This document shows, one piece after another, positions 40,157 to 48,412 of a stretch of DNA of 48,412 nucleotides. Source of the stretch: an uncultured Prevotellaceae bacterium. Lineage in GTDB: Bacteria > Bacteroidota > Bacteroidia > Bacteroidales > Bacteroidaceae. The translations under genes were made by a program, and so were the position numbers. The stretch is from contig CAMHUI010000017.1 of NCBI GenBank assembly GCA_946188345.1, positions 1 to 48,412 on the forward strand, read 5' to 3'. Numbering within the stretch: position 1 is the first letter of the stretch; each line of letters begins with the position of its first letter. The notes below the pieces were generated by a model. That model searched no databases, was not told the origin of the DNA, and was given only the letters and a program-made list of their open reading frames with translations.

Positions 40157-40266
40157 AAAGTAAAAGATAGTATATTGTAAAGTAATAGATAGTTTATTGC
40201 AAAGTAATAGATGATTTATTGCTGAGTAAAAGATAATCTATTACTCGGTAAAAGATGATTTATTAC
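40157..40266. repeat. 22-bp tandem array with AT-rich dyads (array 3)
   Basis: Five adjacent units of exactly 22 bp start at 40157, 40179, 40201, 40223 and 40245. The consensus is (a/t)naGTAAtAGATnaTtTATTnC, with near-palindromic GTAATA/TATTAC arms (perfect in parts of units 3-5). It lies between the divergent promoters of alaS (40067) and the MerR-type gene (40386). Sequence is unrelated to arrays 1 and 2, but period and symmetry agree. Confidence 0.9.
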
Positions 40267-40385
40267 TTCACGAAATGTGGCTAATCTCATCGTCAGTGGC
40301 GGCAGAAGACCGCATAAAGATTTCAAAAGGATAATTATAGAAAAAAAAGAAAAGGAAAAAAGTGTGGGGAATGAGAAAAAAGTTG

Positions 40386-40393
40386 TATATTTG
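40386..40393 (+). promoter_or_regulatory. Promoter -7 of the MerR-type regulator
   Basis: TATATTTG on the plus strand, 48 bp before the ATG at 40442, with TGTG at the -33 position (40363-40366; 19-bp spacer). The leader is A-rich. Confidence 0.6.
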
Positions 40394-40441
40394 CAAGCGG
40401 AAAAGAATTCACCCATCATCCAACATCCTAAGAGAGTACTT

Positions 40442-40789
40442 ATGGCATTGAATACAGAGAAAAACGTGAAGCTGTACTACAGCATCCGCGAGGTGGCCAA
40501 GCAGTTTGGCATCAACGAGAGTACGCTGCGCTACTGGGAGACGGAGTTCCCCCACCTGAAGCCTAAGGTGAACGCCCAGAACGTGCGCCACTATACGCAG
40601 GCTGACATCGACAAGGTGGCTGTCATCTATAACCTTGTGAAGCGTCGCGGCTTCAAGCTCTCTGCGGCCCGGAAGATGATGGACAAGAACCCGCAGGGGG
40701 CTGAGCGCAGTGCCGACGTGCTGAGCATGCTCACCAATGTGCGTGACGAGCTGCAGGAACTGAAGCGGCAGCTCGACGGAATGGTCTGA
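40442..40789 (+). CDS. MerR-family HTH transcriptional regulator (small)
   Basis: A 115-residue protein with an N-terminal MerR winged helix: KLYYSIREVAKQFGINESTLRYWETEFPHLKP (core REVAKQFGINESTLRYWE), followed by RHYTQADIDKVAVIYNLVKRRGFKLSAAR. A short coiled coil (about 88-112) follows. It lacks the metal-binding cysteines of metal-sensing MerR members and is shorter than those, so the ligand is unknown. The frame is open upstream to 40277, but the ATG at 40442 lies behind the promoter and matches family starts. It diverges from alaS and converges with the GH9 gene. Confidence 0.9.
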   Translation: MALNTEKNVKLYYSIREVAKQFGINESTLRYWETEFPHLKPKVNAQNVRHYTQADIDKVAVIYNLVKRRGFKLSAARKMMDKNPQGAERSADVLSMLTNVRDELQELKRQLDGMV

Positions 40790-40827
40790 ATGGCCCTTCT
40801 ACATGTTTTCTGAAACAGACTCAAGAT

Positions 40828-40872
40828 AAAAGAAAAGTCCTGGCAGAATTGTTCTGTCAGGACTTTTCTTTT
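40828..40872. terminator. Bidirectional terminator (21-bp stem)
   Basis: AAAAGAAAAGTCCTGGCAGAA (40828-40848; 21 bases, shown here as its two halves AAAAGAAAAGT and CCTGGCAGAA) pairs with the segment 40852-40872, with a single G-T pair and a 3-nt loop. A and T runs at the ends supply a U tract in both directions. It lies between the convergent MerR-type and GH9 genes. Confidence 0.85.
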
Positions 40873-40888
40873 CATAGCATTTCTGTCT

Positions 40889-43264
40889 TTATTCAGCCTG
40901 TCGGGCGGCCAGATAGGCTGCCATGGTGGCCATGAAGCGGTTGACGGGCTCAATCCAGATCTCTTTGAACGTAGCGTAAGCCGACGGGTGCCAATATGGC
41001 TCGTCGTTCTGGAAGCTGTCGATGCCCACAGCCATGGCTCCGACTACATTATGGGTGCAATAAACAAACATGGTCGGGAAGTCATATCCCACGCCGTACA
41101 TCAGGCTCTGACCAAAGGGGTTGCGACCGACTATCCATTCCAGTTGTTTCTGCACGAGGTCAAGTCCTTCCTTGTCGTTGAGCAGGGTAGAGGCTTCTGC
41201 CAGTGCCCATGCTGAAGCGAGGTGGCAGTTGGTGCTGCCGTGGAAGCTGTAGTCATTCCACACCGGGAAGGTTCGCAGGGCATAGTTGTCGTTAAGCTGT
41301 GTGCCGGCCTCATACTGCAGGAGTGCGTAGTTCTTGCTCTCGTTGGCCTTCTGCTTCATGTCGGCGCGGCGATAGATGCCGTTTGGCACAAGGTCGAAGG
41401 GTGCGGCGATAGCACTGCCGGGCTTCAGGAAGCTGTTGCTGTAGAGGGACACGGCATCAAACCAATTCTTTCTTTCCGCAGCCTCGGGGAATACTTTGCA
41501 GAGGGTGTGCAGCGCCAGGATGGGCACCTCTTCGAAGGAGGCGTGTAGGAAGTGCTGCAGATGCTGTCGGCTGGTGTCGCTATAGAAGTAGCCGGCGTAG
41601 GGGATGCCTTCGAGGAACGTCTGTTCCTGACAATCCATCACGAGCTGCCCGAAGCGCAGTGCGGCCTCCATGTATTTTGCTTCGCCGAAGCGTTCGTAAA
41701 GCAGTGCTGAGGCGATGGCACCCCAGGCGGCATCAATGAGCGGGATGACACTGCGGGACTCGTTCACCAGGCATGCCTGCTCCCAGTTGTCGATGGCAGC
41801 GGCCACCAGCTCATCCTTCTTGTCGGCAAGCGTCGCCAGACGGTCGGCAGCCATCAGGAAGACGGCCGAGCCCTGGAAGTTTTCCCACGATACGTTCGCG
41901 GCCTCACACTCGGCATCGTCGTAGGTGCCAGTCTCGTTGTCGGAATAGATGCGCTGCGTAATCCACGTGACATGGCGGCCATCCTTAAACCGTGTGTTCA
42001 GCAACCAGCTGACACCCCATGCCGCCTCTTCGTCGATTCGCTTGGCAAGCGTCGCAAGGCTGGGGTCTTTCCTGACCACGTCGAGGCAGCTCATCAGCGC
42101 GTAGCATCCGTCGGCGGTGCGCCAGAACCCCTGCGAGAGGTCTCCTGCATCGTGCCAGCCGCCATTGGCAGGTTTCCTTTCGTCGTCGAAGTAGGCCTGG
42201 CTGTCTTGGTGGCATACGCTGTGGATTCCCTCCACCTCATAGCCGCAGCGCTGGCTGAAATAGAAGTTCAGACCGGCAAACATCGGCTGCAGCCACACGT
42301 TCTCGCCAATGGTGAAGGGTTTCGACTCGGCCTCGCCGTAGCGCAGCATATAGGTGCCTGGCTGGGTTAAGGCCGAGAAGTCGAGCGAGGCAAAGGTATT
42401 GCCTTTGTTGCTGACTGTTTGCGGATGGCCGGTGAACACTGTCTTGCCATGCTTGTCGACGACACTGAACTCGCTCTCACCGGCGGGCCGGACGAGCGCT
42501 GTCTTCTGGTCCTCAGGGCGGTAGCCGATGTGCGAGAAGGCAAACTGCCCCTCGGGCATGGCCCATCCGGAGTAGTGGTCGGGTACGACGCGCTGGAGCT
42601 CCAGACGGTCGAAGTCTATCGTGACGTATTGCTCGCCCATCTCGCGGTCGTAGCCAACAAGCGTCTGCCATATCTCGAAGCGCACGATGCTGTCGCGCTT
42701 CATGTAGTCAATCTCCCAAGTGACCTGCTGCCAGGAGCCCTGCTTCAGGTCTACGTTCATCTCGCGGCCTGGCGTTAGCGTCTCCTCGGGATTGACAGCG
42801 TCGACAAGGTCGAAAGCCAGGTTGACGTTGGGGTTCTTCGACGGATGGATGTATACCCATAGCGACAGACGGTTATATTGCGACCAGTCCTGCGGGCCGT
42901 CGAAAGTCAATGCCACGCACACCTCGCCGCCCTGCAGGCCTTCGTAGGTGTCCTTGGGGCGACGGTTCTTCTCGATGTGCTCGCGGTCAAGCATCGACAT
43001 GTGGTAGCGCAGCGAGTGGGTGCCGTCCTTGCAGCGCTCGTCGGTGTAGGAAATGTCTACGGGACCTTTCTTAACCTCCCACTGGCCATTGCCCTCCATG
43101 TCTTCAATCAGTTTCGAGTCGAGGACCTCTTTCTGGACCCACTTGGTCACCAACGCATTCTCCATGTCGGGTTGCAGGGGGAAGGGCTTGGCGAATTCGT
43201 CTTTCTGCGAGCAGGCTGCACAGCATAGCAACGCAGCCAACATCAAGGCTTTCATGTCTTTCAT
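40889..43264 (-). CDS. GH9 family glycoside hydrolase with CelD-type Ig-like domain, probable lipoprotein
   Basis: A 791-residue secreted hydrolase. The N terminus MKALMLAALLCCAAC ends at a lipobox-like cysteine (C18). An N-terminal carbohydrate-binding-like beta domain (about 45-235) is followed by a CelD_N immunoglobulin-like domain (about 241-325) and the GH9 (alpha/alpha)6 domain (about 330-790). GWHDAGD (369-375) provides the aspartates that position the catalytic water. The C-terminal acid region contains IVGRNPFGQS and EIWIEPVNRFM. Endoglucanase or exo-beta-glucosidase activity on beta-glucans is likely. The protein starts at 43264 or 43255. It lies 31 bp after the tricorn-type gene on the same strand. 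Confidence 0.88.
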   Translation of the reverse strand: MKDMKALMLAALLCCAACSQKDEFAKPFPLQPDMENALVTKWVQKEVLDSKLIEDMEGNGQWEVKKGPVDISYTDERCKDGTHSLRYHMSMLDREHIEKNRRPKDTYEGLQGGEVCVALTFDGPQDWSQYNRLSLWVYIHPSKNPNVNLAFDLVDAVNPEETLTPGREMNVDLKQGSWQQVTWEIDYMKRDSIVRFEIWQTLVGYDREMGEQYVTIDFDRLELQRVVPDHYSGWAMPEGQFAFSHIGYRPEDQKTALVRPAGESEFSVVDKHGKTVFTGHPQTVSNKGNTFASLDFSALTQPGTYMLRYGEAESKPFTIGENVWLQPMFAGLNFYFSQRCGYEVEGIHSVCHQDSQAYFDDERKPANGGWHDAGDLSQGFWRTADGCYALMSCLDVVRKDPSLATLAKRIDEEAAWGVSWLLNTRFKDGRHVTWITQRIYSDNETGTYDDAECEAANVSWENFQGSAVFLMAADRLATLADKKDELVAAAIDNWEQACLVNESRSVIPLIDAAWGAIASALLYERFGEAKYMEAALRFGQLVMDCQEQTFLEGIPYAGYFYSDTSRQHLQHFLHASFEEVPILALHTLCKVFPEAAERKNWFDAVSLYSNSFLKPGSAIAAPFDLVPNGIYRRADMKQKANESKNYALLQYEAGTQLNDNYALRTFPVWNDYSFHGSTNCHLASAWALAEASTLLNDKEGLDLVQKQLEWIVGRNPFGQSLMYGVGYDFPTMFVYCTHNVVGAMAVGIDSFQNDEPYWHPSAYATFKEIWIEPVNRFMATMAAYLAARQAE

Positions 43265-43295
43265 AGCTTATTTGTCTTGTTATACCTTACTTCTG

Positions 43296-46200
43296 TTATT
43301 TCGTACTATTGCAGTATGGCATCATTTCCTTCACGGCTCTCTCGAGCTGGGTGTCGTGGCCGGTGAGGAAGTCTTCCGGAGTGTTGTAAACAACGATGTC
43401 GGGGTCGAGTTGGGTGTTCTCTCCATAACGTCCGTCCATGCCCTGACAGCCCACCTGTGGGATGCCGAATACCATGCCGTTGATGAGTGTCTCCCACCAT
43501 ACGGCGGTCATCGTGCCGGCGACGGGCGTGCCGATGAGCTTGCCGATACCCAAGGTCTTGTAGACCCACGGGAAGCCGTGGCCGTTGCTATAGTCGTCTT
43601 CACACATCAGAACGCATGAGGGCTTGGTCCATTTGTTATATGGGTCACTGCCCACGTATTTGCCATGGGGAATAAACTTCTGATATTCCTTTCCGGAAAG
43701 CAATGTGCAGAGATCATCGTGCAGCCATCCTCCGCCGTTATGACGCTCGTCGACGATGACGGCATCGCGGTTGCGGTTCTTGTCGCTGAGGAGTTCGAGA
43801 TAGACGGTGCGGTAGCTTTCGCTGTCCATCTTCCTTACATGCACATAGGCCAGGCGGCCGTTTGATAGCGAATCAACCAGCTGGCGGTTGCGGTCGACCC
43901 AACGATGGTAGAGCAGGTCGTTCTGCTGACTGAGTGAGATGGCCTTGACGACGACATCGAAGCGCTTGCCATCCTTGGGCGTAAAGACGGAGAGTCGTAC
44001 GGGCTTACCGGCCTTGCCGTTGAGCAGCGGCTGATAGTCCATACCCTTGGTGACAGGCGTGCCGTCAATCTTCTCAATGATGCTGCCGCTCGTCACGCCA
44101 GTCTTCCTAATATCGAAGGGTCCGCGCTTGATGACTTCTTCCACGCACAGACCGTCGCCATCGTAGGCATGGTCGAAGAAAAGACCGAGATAAGCCGATG
44201 GGAGTGCGCGTCCGGAAGGAGTATAGCGGGCACCGGTATGCGAGCCGTTCAGCTCACCCAGCATCTCGCTCAGCATCTCGCGGAAGTCATATTCATTATT
44301 AATATAAGGTAGGAAGCGGCGGTAGCTGTCGCGGTACATCTCCCAGTCTACTCCATGGAGGTCTTCTACATAGAATTTGTCTTTCACCTGCTGCCAGATG
44401 TGGTCGAAGATATAGGCGCGCTCTTCGTAGGGACGATAGTTGAAGACGGTCTCAAACTCGATGTTCTTCTGGCTGTTCTTGCCGATTTCAATCTTCTTGA
44501 TGTTGCCGCCCGAGCAGAGGAAGAGGTTCTTGAAGTCCTTGTCGGCCGTCATGTGCCCGCTGACTCCCTTCATCACCTTCTCCGTCTTCTTCTCCTTCAA
44601 GTCGTGCTTCCACAGGTCTAATCCGCCTTCAAAAGCCGACTGATAATAGAGCGTGTCGCCTCCAGGCGAGAGTATGGCATCGCCTAGATGGGATGAGTTG
44701 ACTGTCAGACGAAGGACACGGTTGCGATAGGCGGCATCAGCAAAAGCCTCTGCGAGTGAGAAGGTCTCAACAGGTTGAGCGGCTTCTTTCTTCTTGTCTT
44801 TTCCGTCTTTCTTCTCTTTCTTGTCGTCTTTGTCTTTTCCGTTATCCGTGGGTGAGGCCTTCTTGTGGGCTTCATCCCATAAGGCGCGTTCTTCCTTGCT
44901 CATCAGGAAGCGGTCGTAGGCATCGAGGTCAAAGAACATGATGTAGACGTCACTCTCTGCTCCCCAGCTGCCATGGCTGCGATAGCCGGCGCGGTCGCTC
45001 TTGAAGATCATGGCCTTGCCTCCGAGTGCCCAACGGGCAGAGCCTTCATTGTAGCCGCTCTGCGTGAGGTTGAATATCTCGCCACCTTCAACACTGACCA
45101 CGGCAACATCCTTGTTGTTCCAACCGCCACGGCCGATATAGCTCGTCAGCAGCCACTTGGAGTCGGGGCTCCACTCAAACCACTCATCGCCGTCTCTATA
45201 GGAGAAGTTGAAGTCTTTCTCCATCACGCGGCGTACTTGTTTCGACTTCAAGTCCATGACGCAGAGCGTGCCGCGGTCTTCGATGAAGGCCAGTAGTTTG
45301 CCATCGGGGCTGTACTGAGGTTGGAAGGAGGTGACGTCGGTCTGTGTCAAGCGTTCCTCCTGCATCTCCGTGGCATAGGGGAACAGTTTCTCCTCGTCTT
45401 TTGTCAGTCGGGTCTGATATACCTGCCAATGGCCATTGCGCTCAGCGGCATAGGCCAGCGAACGGCCGTCTGGGGCAAAGCTGACGGAGCGTTCCTGCTC
45501 GGGGGTGTCGGTAATCTGCTTGGTGGTCTTATACTCAACAGAGGTGACAAACACATCGCCACGAAGCACGAAGGCTACTTGCTTGCCGTCTTTCGATACG
45601 GCCATCTCAGAGGCTCCCGAGGTGCGTACCTGCTGGATGAGGTCATGGTCTTGCCGGTCGGCGATAATGCTGACATTCAGTTTTTGGGGTTCCTGACTTT
45701 CCTTCAAGGTGTAAAGCTCGCCGTCGTAGCTGAAGCAGAGAGTGCCGTCGTGGGCCGCAGTGAGATAGCGCACGGGATGATGCTTCATCTTCGTCAGTTG
45801 TCGCTCGTTTCCCTGTAGCGTGCGGAGGTAGACATTGTTCGTGCCGTCCTGCTCGCTCAGATAGTAGAAAGACTGTCCGTCGGCAGCCCATACGGGGTTG
45901 CGGTCTTCGCCGGCAAAGGTTGTAAGCTTGGAGTGCTTGCCATCATGGATAAGCCATATGTCACGGGCAATGGGCGACTGATGGTGCTTGCGGAATTCAT
46001 CCTCATAGCCTTTCTTGTCGAAATAGAGGGCATCGCCCATGGCGTTGAAGGTGAGTCCTTCCATGGTCAGGGATGAATAGAGTCTTGGCCGGCCGCCTTC
46101 GACTGATACCTCGTAAACCTGCGGAAACTGGGTGCTGGGGAAGAATATGGACTGTGCCGTAGGCATGATGTTAGCCTGATAGAGCACGGTGTTGTCGTCC

Positions 46201-46547
46201 TTAAATGTCAGGGGTATCTCGTTGCCACTGGTTGTCGTCAGCCGTTTTGGCTCTCCGCCTTCCCTGCTAATGATATATATGTCGAGGCTTCCCTCGCGGC
46301 TCGACGAAAAAGCTATAGTCCGGCCGTCTGGACTCCACACCGGGCGGGAGTCATAGGCGGCGTTGCTGGTGAGCTGTCGGGCTGCTCCGCCTTTGGATGA
46401 AACGGTGAACAGGTCGCCTTGGTAGGAAAAAACGATGGTCTGGCCGTCGGGGGAAATGGCGCAATGGCGGAGCCAGAGCGGAGCGTCCTGTGCCTGCACG
46501 GTCGTAGCAAGGGCAAGGAGCAGAAGGGCAATGGTCTTTTTAAGCAT
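43296..46547 (-). CDS. Tricorn-type S41 peptidase with WD40-like (PD40) propeller
   Basis: A 1083-residue secreted protease. A signal peptide (KKTIALLLLALATTVQAQ) is followed by a PD40/TolB-like beta-propeller with repeated SPDGQTIVFS-type blades in the N-terminal half (about 20-540), a low-complexity lysine/aspartate-rich insert (about 565-600), a second set of propeller repeats, a PDZ-like domain (around 790-860) and a C-terminal S41 domain (about 900-1075). The serine lies in EDDYSNGHGFPW and the glycine-rich GTPVAGTMTAVWWE matches the tricorn active site. It degrades peptides in the periplasm. Length fits the family. It is followed by the GH9 gene and preceded by the RelA/SpoT gene on the same strand. 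Confidence 0.9.
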   Translation of the reverse strand: MLKKTIALLLLALATTVQAQDAPLWLRHCAISPDGQTIVFSYQGDLFTVSSKGGAARQLTSNAAYDSRPVWSPDGRTIAFSSSREGSLDIYIISREGGEPKRLTTTSGNEIPLTFKDDNTVLYQANIMPTAQSIFFPSTQFPQVYEVSVEGGRPRLYSSLTMEGLTFNAMGDALYFDKKGYEDEFRKHHQSPIARDIWLIHDGKHSKLTTFAGEDRNPVWAADGQSFYYLSEQDGTNNVYLRTLQGNERQLTKMKHHPVRYLTAAHDGTLCFSYDGELYTLKESQEPQKLNVSIIADRQDHDLIQQVRTSGASEMAVSKDGKQVAFVLRGDVFVTSVEYKTTKQITDTPEQERSVSFAPDGRSLAYAAERNGHWQVYQTRLTKDEEKLFPYATEMQEERLTQTDVTSFQPQYSPDGKLLAFIEDRGTLCVMDLKSKQVRRVMEKDFNFSYRDGDEWFEWSPDSKWLLTSYIGRGGWNNKDVAVVSVEGGEIFNLTQSGYNEGSARWALGGKAMIFKSDRAGYRSHGSWGAESDVYIMFFDLDAYDRFLMSKEERALWDEAHKKASPTDNGKDKDDKKEKKDGKDKKKEAAQPVETFSLAEAFADAAYRNRVLRLTVNSSHLGDAILSPGGDTLYYQSAFEGGLDLWKHDLKEKKTEKVMKGVSGHMTADKDFKNLFLCSGGNIKKIEIGKNSQKNIEFETVFNYRPYEERAYIFDHIWQQVKDKFYVEDLHGVDWEMYRDSYRRFLPYINNEYDFREMLSEMLGELNGSHTGARYTPSGRALPSAYLGLFFDHAYDGDGLCVEEVIKRGPFDIRKTGVTSGSIIEKIDGTPVTKGMDYQPLLNGKAGKPVRLSVFTPKDGKRFDVVVKAISLSQQNDLLYHRWVDRNRQLVDSLSNGRLAYVHVRKMDSESYRTVYLELLSDKNRNRDAVIVDERHNGGGWLHDDLCTLLSGKEYQKFIPHGKYVGSDPYNKWTKPSCVLMCEDDYSNGHGFPWVYKTLGIGKLIGTPVAGTMTAVWWETLINGMVFGIPQVGCQGMDGRYGENTQLDPDIVVYNTPEDFLTGHDTQLERAVKEMMPYCNSTK

Positions 46548-46595
46548 AGTGATGTCCTTTGAGTATTAAACTTCACTTAACTTCTGAAAGTGGAA

Positions 46596-48412
46596 TTAAA
46601 GAATTTGAATGTCTTGTATGCCGTTGACTTTTTTCAGTTTGTCGGTGATGACGTGCACTTCGTCGCGGTCGTGTACTCGTAGTTCTATGGTGCCGTCGAA
46701 GATGCCTTGGTCGGCAGTGATGGTGACACGCCGGATGTTGATGTCGAGCTGTTGGGTGATGACTTCGGTGACATCGTGTATCATTCCTTTGCGGTCGATG
46801 CCTTGTATCTGAACGGTGGCATCGAAGAAGAGCTGCTTGTGCATGTCCCATTTGGCATCCAGGATGCGGTTGCCGAAGCTGGTCTTCAGTCGGGTGGCGA
46901 CAGGACATGTCCGCATGTGGATTTCTATATGCTGCTGGTTGTCGATGAAGCCGAGGGCGTCGTCTCCCGGAATGGGATGGCAGCAGGAGGGGAAGATGTA
47001 GCGGTTGATGGTCAGCTCGGAGATGATGACGGGCTTCTTCTTGTTGAGTGTGGCGTCGACGGTGACGGGTTTCTGTTCGGCCGGGGCTTCTTCGGTGGAT
47101 TTGAGGAAGGGCACATAGCGGCGCCAGCTGTTTTGGTTAGTAGTTTTCTTTTTCTTGTGTTGGATGGCCTCGAGGTCTTTGTCGGAGAGGGTGATGGTGT
47201 GGTTTCCGATGGCAAGCAGAAGGTTGTCTTGCCGGGAGAGCTCATGATACTCGCATAGCCGATCGAGGATGCTGCTGTTGACTTCCAGGTCGTGTTGGCT
47301 GAGCCATTCTTGCAGCAGGGCTTCGCCTTGGCGCTGGGTTTCCCTGTCTTGCTTTCGGAGCATGGCCTGTATCTTTGCCTTTGCCTTGGCTGTGGAGACG
47401 AAGTTGAGCCATGAGGGCTGTACGTGTTGCGACTTGGAGGTGAGTATCTGCACCTGGTCTCCGCTCTGCAGCTTATGGCTGAGGGGCACGAGCCGATGGT
47501 TGACCTTGGCTCCGATGCAATGTGAACCGAGGAAGGTATGGATGGAGTAGGCAAAGTCGAGTGCTGTGCAGCCTGCGGGCATGGTCTTGATTTCTCCCTT
47601 GGGGGTGAAGACGAATATCTCGGAGGCAAAGAGGTTCAGCTTGATGGCATCGAGGAAGTCCATGGCATCTGGCTGCGGGTCGTCGAGGATTTCCTTGATG
47701 GTCTTCAGCCAGTCGTTGAGCTCGCTCTCGTCGTTCTGCGTATGGTCTTTGTATTGCCAGTGGGCTGCGAAGCCTTGTTCTGCTATCTCATGCATGCGGT
47801 CGGAGCGTATCTGTACTTCTATCCACTGGCCTTGCTTCGACATCAGCGTGACGTGGAGGGCTTGGTAGCCGTTTGCCTTGGGGTGGTTGAGCCACTCGCG
47901 CATCCGGTCGGGATGGCTCTTGTAGATCTTGCTGATGGCGACGTAGATGTTGAAGCATTCGTTGATTTCCTGTTCGAGATTTTGCGGTGTGAAGATGATG
48001 CGCACGGCCAGAATGTCGTATATCTCCTCGAAGGAGACGTGCTTGTTCTGCATCTTGGTCCAGATGGAGTAGGGTGTCTTCACACGGGCCATAATCTGAT
48101 AGTGGAACCCCATCTTGTCGAGGGTCTCGCGAATTGGTTGGGTGAACTGCTCGAAGAGCTGGTCGCGTTCCTGCTTGGTGAAGGAGAGCTTGTCGGTAAT
48201 GGCCTGGTATTCTTCGGGGTGTTCGAACTTGAAACTGAGGTTTTCGAGTTCGCTTTTTATCTTGTTAAGTCCGAGTCTGTTGGCGAGTGGGGCATAGATG
48301 TAGAGAGTTTCTCCTGCTATCTTGTATTGCTTGTTGGCGGGTTGCGAGTCGAGGGTTCGCATGTTGTGCAGACGGTCGCAGATCTTGATGAGGATGACGC
48401 GGATGTCGTCGC
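46596..48412 (-). CDS. RelA/SpoT homologue, bifunctional (p)ppGpp synthetase/hydrolase (5'-truncated by window)
   Basis: This is the C-terminal part of an RSH protein; codons continue to the window edge at 48412, beyond the methionine at 48362. The last residues of the HD hydrolase domain (DDIRVILIKICDRLHNMRTL, seen as CDRLHNMRTL) lie at the edge, so about 130 N-terminal residues are missing. The synthetase domain has RVKTPYSIWTKM and DILAVRIIF. The TGS domain (FVFTPKGEIKTMPAGCTALDFAYSI) and a C-terminal ACT domain (AQ ... QGIDRKGMIHDVTEVI) follow. It makes and degrades the alarmone. A short gap (48 bp) separates it from the tricorn gene. Confidence 0.95.
   Translation of the reverse strand, partial: DDIRVILIKICDRLHNMRTLDSQPANKQYKIAGETLYIYAPLANRLGLNKIKSELENLSFKFEHPEEYQAITDKLSFTKQERDQLFEQFTQPIRETLDKMGFHYQIMARVKTPYSIWTKMQNKHVSFEEIYDILAVRIIFTPQNLEQEINECFNIYVAISKIYKSHPDRMREWLNHPKANGYQALHVTLMSKQGQWIEVQIRSDRMHEIAEQGFAAHWQYKDHTQNDESELNDWLKTIKEILDDPQPDAMDFLDAIKLNLFASEIFVFTPKGEIKTMPAGCTALDFAYSIHTFLGSHCIGAKVNHRLVPLSHKLQSGDQVQILTSKSQHVQPSWLNFVSTAKAKAKIQAMLRKQDRETQRQGEALLQEWLSQHDLEVNSSILDRLCEYHELSRQDNLLLAIGNHTITLSDKDLEAIQHKKKKTTNQNSWRRYVPFLKSTEEAPAEQKPVTVDATLNKKKPVIISELTINRYIFPSCCHPIPGDDALGFIDNQQHIEIHMRTCPVATRLKTSFGNRILDAKWDMHKQLFFDATVQIQGIDRKGMIHDVTEVITQQLDINIRRVTITADQGIFDGTIELRVHDRDEVHVITDKLKKVNGIQDIQIL

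Overview
The window looks like a chromosomal segment of a member of the Bacteroidales, most likely a Prevotella-like genus. This rests on three things. Promoter-like sites before many genes fit the Bacteroidota consensus TTTG-N19/20-TAnnTTTG. Several families are typical of the phylum: a DUF3822 protein, a BspA-like leucine-rich repeat protein, a tricorn-type S41 protease, Na/Pi symporters carrying a PhoU-like tail, and GH127 and GH9 enzymes. The intergenic regions are also rich in short palindromic repeats. No phage, transposase, integrase, CRISPR array, rRNA or tRNA was recognised. I could not assign a species.

Layout. Positions 1-5071 (minus strand) hold a MacAB-like export operon (adaptor, ATPase, two FtsX-type permeases), flanked and interrupted by CGGATT/AATCCG inverted repeats. 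Next come dnaA, with its own promoter and terminator, and a four-gene minus-strand operon: an NrdJ-tail-like protein, folB, an N-acetylmuramoyl-L-alanine amidase and an MCE/MlaD protein. A 0.9-kb repeat-rich spacer separates this operon from the plus-strand operon dnaG-queD-queE-cls, which is followed by an SDR oxidoreductase. The minus-strand glsB-like/DUF3822/rsmD operon faces a plus-strand RecD-like helicase and a SprT-like gene. A secreted LRR protein overlaps the SprT gene tail to tail.

From 21.5 to 26.7 kb a PhoR/PhoB-like two-component pair lies beside two tandem Na+/phosphate symporter paralogues. This is suggestive of phosphate or membrane-stress physiology. An AraC regulator diverges from a five-gene YbhGFSR-like efflux operon (TolC, HlyD, double ATPase, two ABC-2 permeases). 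The remainder carries greA, a GH127 beta-L-arabinofuranosidase, alaS, a small MerR-type regulator, a GH9 cellulase-like lipoprotein, a tricorn-like protease and a RelA/SpoT homologue cut by the window edge.

The most unusual signals are non-coding. Three unrelated sequences at three places (about 10.35-10.50, 26.93-27.07 and 40.16-40.27 kb) form tandem arrays with the same 22-bp period and dyad-symmetric units. A strongly conserved promoter-bearing repeat (67 bp in its full form, with its 19-bp spacer also conserved) occurs in four copies, driving an operon, dnaG and glsB. A family of 70-bp CGGATT/AATCCG hairpins flanks the export operon. Palindromic DNA resembling a REP element also appears inside the coding sequence of the YbhFSR-like genes.
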